7,027 nt of DNA from Chromatiaceae bacterium (GTDB lineage Bacteria > Pseudomonadota > Gammaproteobacteria > Chromatiales > Chromatiaceae), in assembly GCA_012962365.1 (NCBI GenBank), contig DTXR01000278.1, positions 1-7,027 on the forward strand, read 5' to 3'. Below the pieces are notes generated by a model. The model made no database searches. It saw only the letters and a program-made list of their open reading frames with translations, and was not told the DNA's origin. Below, piece by piece: positions 4,591 through 7,027 of the stretch (position 1 is the stretch's first letter; each line of letters starts with the position of its first letter). The position numbers and the translations under genes were made by a program.

Positions 4591-6798
4591 TCAGGACTCC
4601 GAAACACCCACCACACGGGCATAACGCTGCTCCTGGCGCAGGTATTCTCCGGCTTCCCCCGCAGGCAATGCGCGACTGTAGTAGTAGCCCTGGACGACAT
4701 CACAGCCTTCTGCGCACAGCAGGGCTTCCTGCTCCCGTGTTTCCACGCCTTCGGCAATGACCTTGAGGTTGAGTGTCTTGCCCAGGGCAATAACCGCCCG
4801 CACGATGGCCGCATCATCCTCATTCTCAGCCGCATGCTTGATGAAAGAGCCATCGATCTTCAGCTTGGCGATGGGCAGCTGCCGCAGGTAAGCCAGCGAG
4901 GAATAGCCCGTACCAAAATCATCGATAGCCAGCTGAACACCCAGTTCCCGAAGCTCATTCATGACTGAAACCGCCTGCTGGGTTCGGGCCATAACGGAGC
5001 TTTCGGTTAGCTCCAGCTCCAGCCACTCCGGATGACAGCCTGTCTCCCGCAGCACCGTTCTCACCACATCCAGAAGGGCATAGTCGGCCAGCTGGCAGGC
5101 GGAGATATTGACCGCGACCACCCCAGGCGTTTTCCCTTCACTGCGCCACTGAGTCATTTGCCGACAGGCCGTGCGCAGCACCCATTCACCCAGAGGAAGG
5201 ATCAGACCGCTATCTTCCGCCAGGGAAATGAATTGATCGGGAGAAAGCCCCCCCAGATCCGGGTGCTGCCATCGCACCAGCGCCTCGAAACCGACGACAC
5301 GGTCATCATCGAGACGGATCTGTGGCTGATAATGCACCTCCAGTTCGTTGCGCTCCACCGCTTCACGCAGATCTGCCTCCATCCTGCTCCGCTCCATTGC
5401 GTAGCGGGTCATTTCCTCCACATAAAACTGGAAAGTGCCCCGCCCAGCTTCTTTGGCCTTGAACATGGCCGTATCGGCATTACGCAGCAAGGTGTGCGCA
5501 TCGGTCCCGTTTTGGGGAAACAGACTGATGCCGATACTGGCACTCAGGACAAAGTGCGAGTCACCAACGGTTACCGGCTCTTCAAACGCTGAATTCAGCC
5601 GCTGAACACATTGCATGGTGGCCTCCGCTTCGTTCAGGGATTCCATGACCACGGCAAACTCGTCCCCACCCAGCCGGGCGATGGTGTCTTCCGCCCCCAC
5701 CTGCTGTTCCAGCCGTTTGGCGATTTCTTTCAGCACCTCATCACCGATGGCGTGACCAAAACTGTCATTGATCTGTTTGAATTGATCCAGGTCGATATAC
5801 AGCACGGCAACCAGCTTGTCTCCTCTTTCCGCCCGTTTCAGCGACTGCCGCAGGCGATCAAAAAACAGTTTTCTATTGGGCAGGGACGTGAGAGGGTCGT
5901 GATTCGCCAGGTGCTCCAGGTGTATGGCTTTATCATTGAGTTCCGCTGTCTTGCGCTTGATGAGAAGGCGAAAAAAGGTGGCAATACCCGCGAAGGATAA
6001 CGCAATCATCGCAACAACGGTCAGCGCCCACTTCGCCCAGGCAGGCAGATGCGGAGACTCATCCAAGGGCGAAAACCAACGATCGATTAAGCGATAATAG
6101 TCTGAAAGTTTGTCCTTTTTGTAGGCCAGCAGGTGCCTGTCTATGACATCCAGGAGAGCGCGCTTTCCAGGGCTGGCTGCAAAACCCAGCAGTGCAGGCC
6201 GTACCAGGATGCTGGTTTTCTTCAGATTGTAATCCGGCGCGTATCTTCTTCCGAAATAGGTATTTACCAGACCCGCATCGACCCAGCCGATTTTCACCAG
6301 GCGGAACACATCATTGAAACTGTTCACTTCATGGAAGACAGGCGACACACCCAGGTGTTGCAACTCCTCCTTGATGGCCTCGAACTGGATGCTGCCCTTG
6401 ACAACTGCCAGACTCTTTCCTTGGAGTTCTTTCAGGGACGGTATTTTAGCGTCCTTGCGTACATACACCACCGACCAGCTTGAAAGCGCGACCTCCCGGC
6501 CAAAAAGAAAACGACTGGCCCGCTCTTTCGAATAGGCTACGTCCGGCAGCAGGTCGATCTTGCCCTGCTCCAGGTTTTTCAGGCAGGTGCTCCATTCGCA
6601 CGGGAAATAATTCAGGACCCAGCCTTCTTCCGCAGCAATTTTTCCAAGAAGATCCACGAAAAAACCATCAGGCCGCCCCTGTTCGTTCACAAAGACCTTG
6701 GGTTCGTTCTGATAGATACCCACATTGATGGTATGTGCAGCTTGTCCTGCCTGCATCAGCAGACACAACAATACAATTATGCGTATCCTCACAACCAA
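4591..6798 (-). CDS. Periplasmic solute-binding sensor with GGDEF and EAL domains
   Basis: This 735-aa inner-membrane protein probably controls the c-di-GMP level in response to a periplasmic ligand. Residues 1-22 form a signal peptide. Residues 24-245 are a bacterial family 3 solute-binding domain (INVGIY, GRPDGFFVDLL, GKIDLLPDVAYS). A membrane helix follows at about 254-280. The GGDEF domain spans about 295-460, with an intact GGDEF at 377-381 and DLDQFKQIND before it. Its inhibitory site reads GAED instead of RxxD. The EAL domain spans about 472-717 and keeps every catalytic residue: E505 (EAL), N564, E596, D626, D627, K647, E683 and Q703, so phosphodiesterase activity is likely. The GGDEF half may be an active cyclase or a GTP-sensing regulator. 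The TTG start at 6798 has AGGAGGG 6 bases upstream and gives a normal signal peptide; a GTG at 6852 with GAGG upstream is the alternative. Confidence 0.93.
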   Translation of the reverse strand: MVVRIRIIVLLCLLMQAGQAAHTINVGIYQNEPKVFVNEQGRPDGFFVDLLGKIAAEEGWVLNYFPCEWSTCLKNLEQGKIDLLPDVAYSKERASRFLFGREVALSSWSVVYVRKDAKIPSLKELQGKSLAVVKGSIQFEAIKEELQHLGVSPVFHEVNSFNDVFRLVKIGWVDAGLVNTYFGRRYAPDYNLKKTSILVRPALLGFAASPGKRALLDVIDRHLLAYKKDKLSDYYRLIDRWFSPLDESPHLPAWAKWALTVVAMIALSFAGIATFFRLLIKRKTAELNDKAIHLEHLANHDPLTSLPNRKLFFDRLRQSLKRAERGDKLVAVLYIDLDQFKQINDSFGHAIGDEVLKEIAKRLEQQVGAEDTIARLGGDEFAVVMESLNEAEATMQCVQRLNSAFEEPVTVGDSHFVLSASIGISLFPQNGTDAHTLLRNADTAMFKAKEAGRGTFQFYVEEMTRYAMERSRMEADLREAVERNELEVHYQPQIRLDDDRVVGFEALVRWQHPDLGGLSPDQFISLAEDSGLILPLGEWVLRTACRQMTQWRSEGKTPGVVAVNISACQLADYALLDVVRTVLRETGCHPEWLELELTESSVMARTQQAVSVMNELRELGVQLAIDDFGTGYSSLAYLRQLPIAKLKIDGSFIKHAAENEDDAAIVRAVIALGKTLNLKVIAEGVETREQEALLCAEGCDVVQGYYYSRALPAGEAGEYLRQEQRYARVVGVSES

Positions 6799-6804
6799 CG
6801 TGAA

Positions 6805-6811
6805 CCCTCCT
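6805..6811 (-). promoter_or_regulatory. Strong ribosome binding site that decides a TTG start
   Basis: On the minus strand this reads AGGAGGG, a near-complete complement of the 16S rRNA tail, 6 bases before the TTG at 6798. A GTG two codons further (6792) is 12 bases away, which is less suitable. The site lies inside the longer reading frame that starts with GTG at 6852, so it is the main reason to prefer the shorter protein. Confidence 0.65.
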
Positions 6812-6983
6812 GTTCCCGATCTTTCCAAAAAACAGCCAATACTTGCGATCACTCGTGTTGGCCTCAGAGAATGGGGCGGAAATCGAGCCCCCTAATATTG
6901 CAAGGCACCCTCAGAAGCACAAAATCGTGCAAATTAACGCCAAGCTTTTCACAGTTTATATCATAAGACGATCGTGGAGCCTT

Positions 6984-6989
6984 ATTATA
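6984..6989 (-). promoter_or_regulatory. Candidate -10 box for the GGDEF-EAL gene
   Basis: The minus strand reads TATAAT, a perfect sigma-70 -10 hexamer, about 185 bases before the TTG start. The -35 region at 17 bases spacing (GCGCTG) is poor, so the promoter may need an activator or may not be real. A second AT-rich box, TATAAA (complement of 6955-6960), lies 29 bases downstream and also lacks a -35 match. The region up to 7027 has no other gene that I can support. Confidence 0.3.
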
Positions 6990-7027
6990 TCCGCGCCGCC
7001 GACTCCCAGCGCGTTTCACCCGAGGAA

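Noticed and set aside
5032..6000. Two long plus-strand open frames (186 and 129 codons) inside the GGDEF-EAL gene
   Set aside because: They lie wholly opposite a clearly coding frame with intact catalytic motifs. Their translations are low in recognisable structure and they are best read as shadows.
6853..7027. Possible c-di-GMP riboswitch in the leader of the GGDEF-EAL gene
   Set aside because: The leader has only short stems (a 5-bp GGGGC/GCCCC pair with a nine-base loop, and a 4-bp GCAC/GTGC pair). The conserved GEMM core sequences are not present.

Overview
The window carries seven protein genes on moderately GC-rich DNA. Gene content and protein style suggest a gammaproteobacterium: an Escherichia coli Tas-like aldo/keto reductase, a periplasmic-sensor GGDEF-EAL protein, a CbiM-like membrane protein and a short secreted lytic transglycosylase. 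This placement is inferred from the proteins only; no rRNA, tRNA or other phylogenetic marker is present. I see no CRISPR array, insertion sequence, integrase or phage gene.

Layout. Positions 1-24 hold a short imperfect palindrome of the dispersed-repeat type. A small unrecognised protein gene (55-321, minus) is divergent from a gene for a secreted Ala/Pro-rich coiled-coil protein (412-1281, plus); a 16-bp palindrome lies between them. A hairpin flanked by 8-bp direct repeats separates that gene from a convergent four-gene minus-strand operon. In transcription order the operon is: CbiM-like polytopic membrane protein (3499-2834), DUF350 protein (2761-2531), secreted lytic transglycosylase (2530-1964) and ICMT/NnrU-type membrane methyltransferase (1964-1314). 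The last three are joined by adjacent or overlapping stop and start codons. A tas-like aldo/keto reductase gene (3523-4566, plus) diverges from the operon with only 23 bp between start codons. It converges on a large gene (6798-4591, minus) for a membrane protein with a periplasmic solute-binding domain, a GGDEF domain and an EAL domain. The last 175 bases are the leader and probable promoter of that gene.

Working together. Every product of the minus-strand operon is membrane-bound or exported, and one cuts peptidoglycan, so an envelope-related role is plausible, though no specific pathway can be named. The GGDEF-EAL protein is a self-contained c-di-GMP regulator: all EAL catalytic residues are present, the GGDEF motif is intact, and the RxxD inhibitory site has lost its arginine. 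The window looks mostly like ordinary chromosomal housekeeping or regulatory DNA. I found no convincing new defence or mobile system. The least explained parts are the four-gene envelope operon and the two hypothetical genes at the left.
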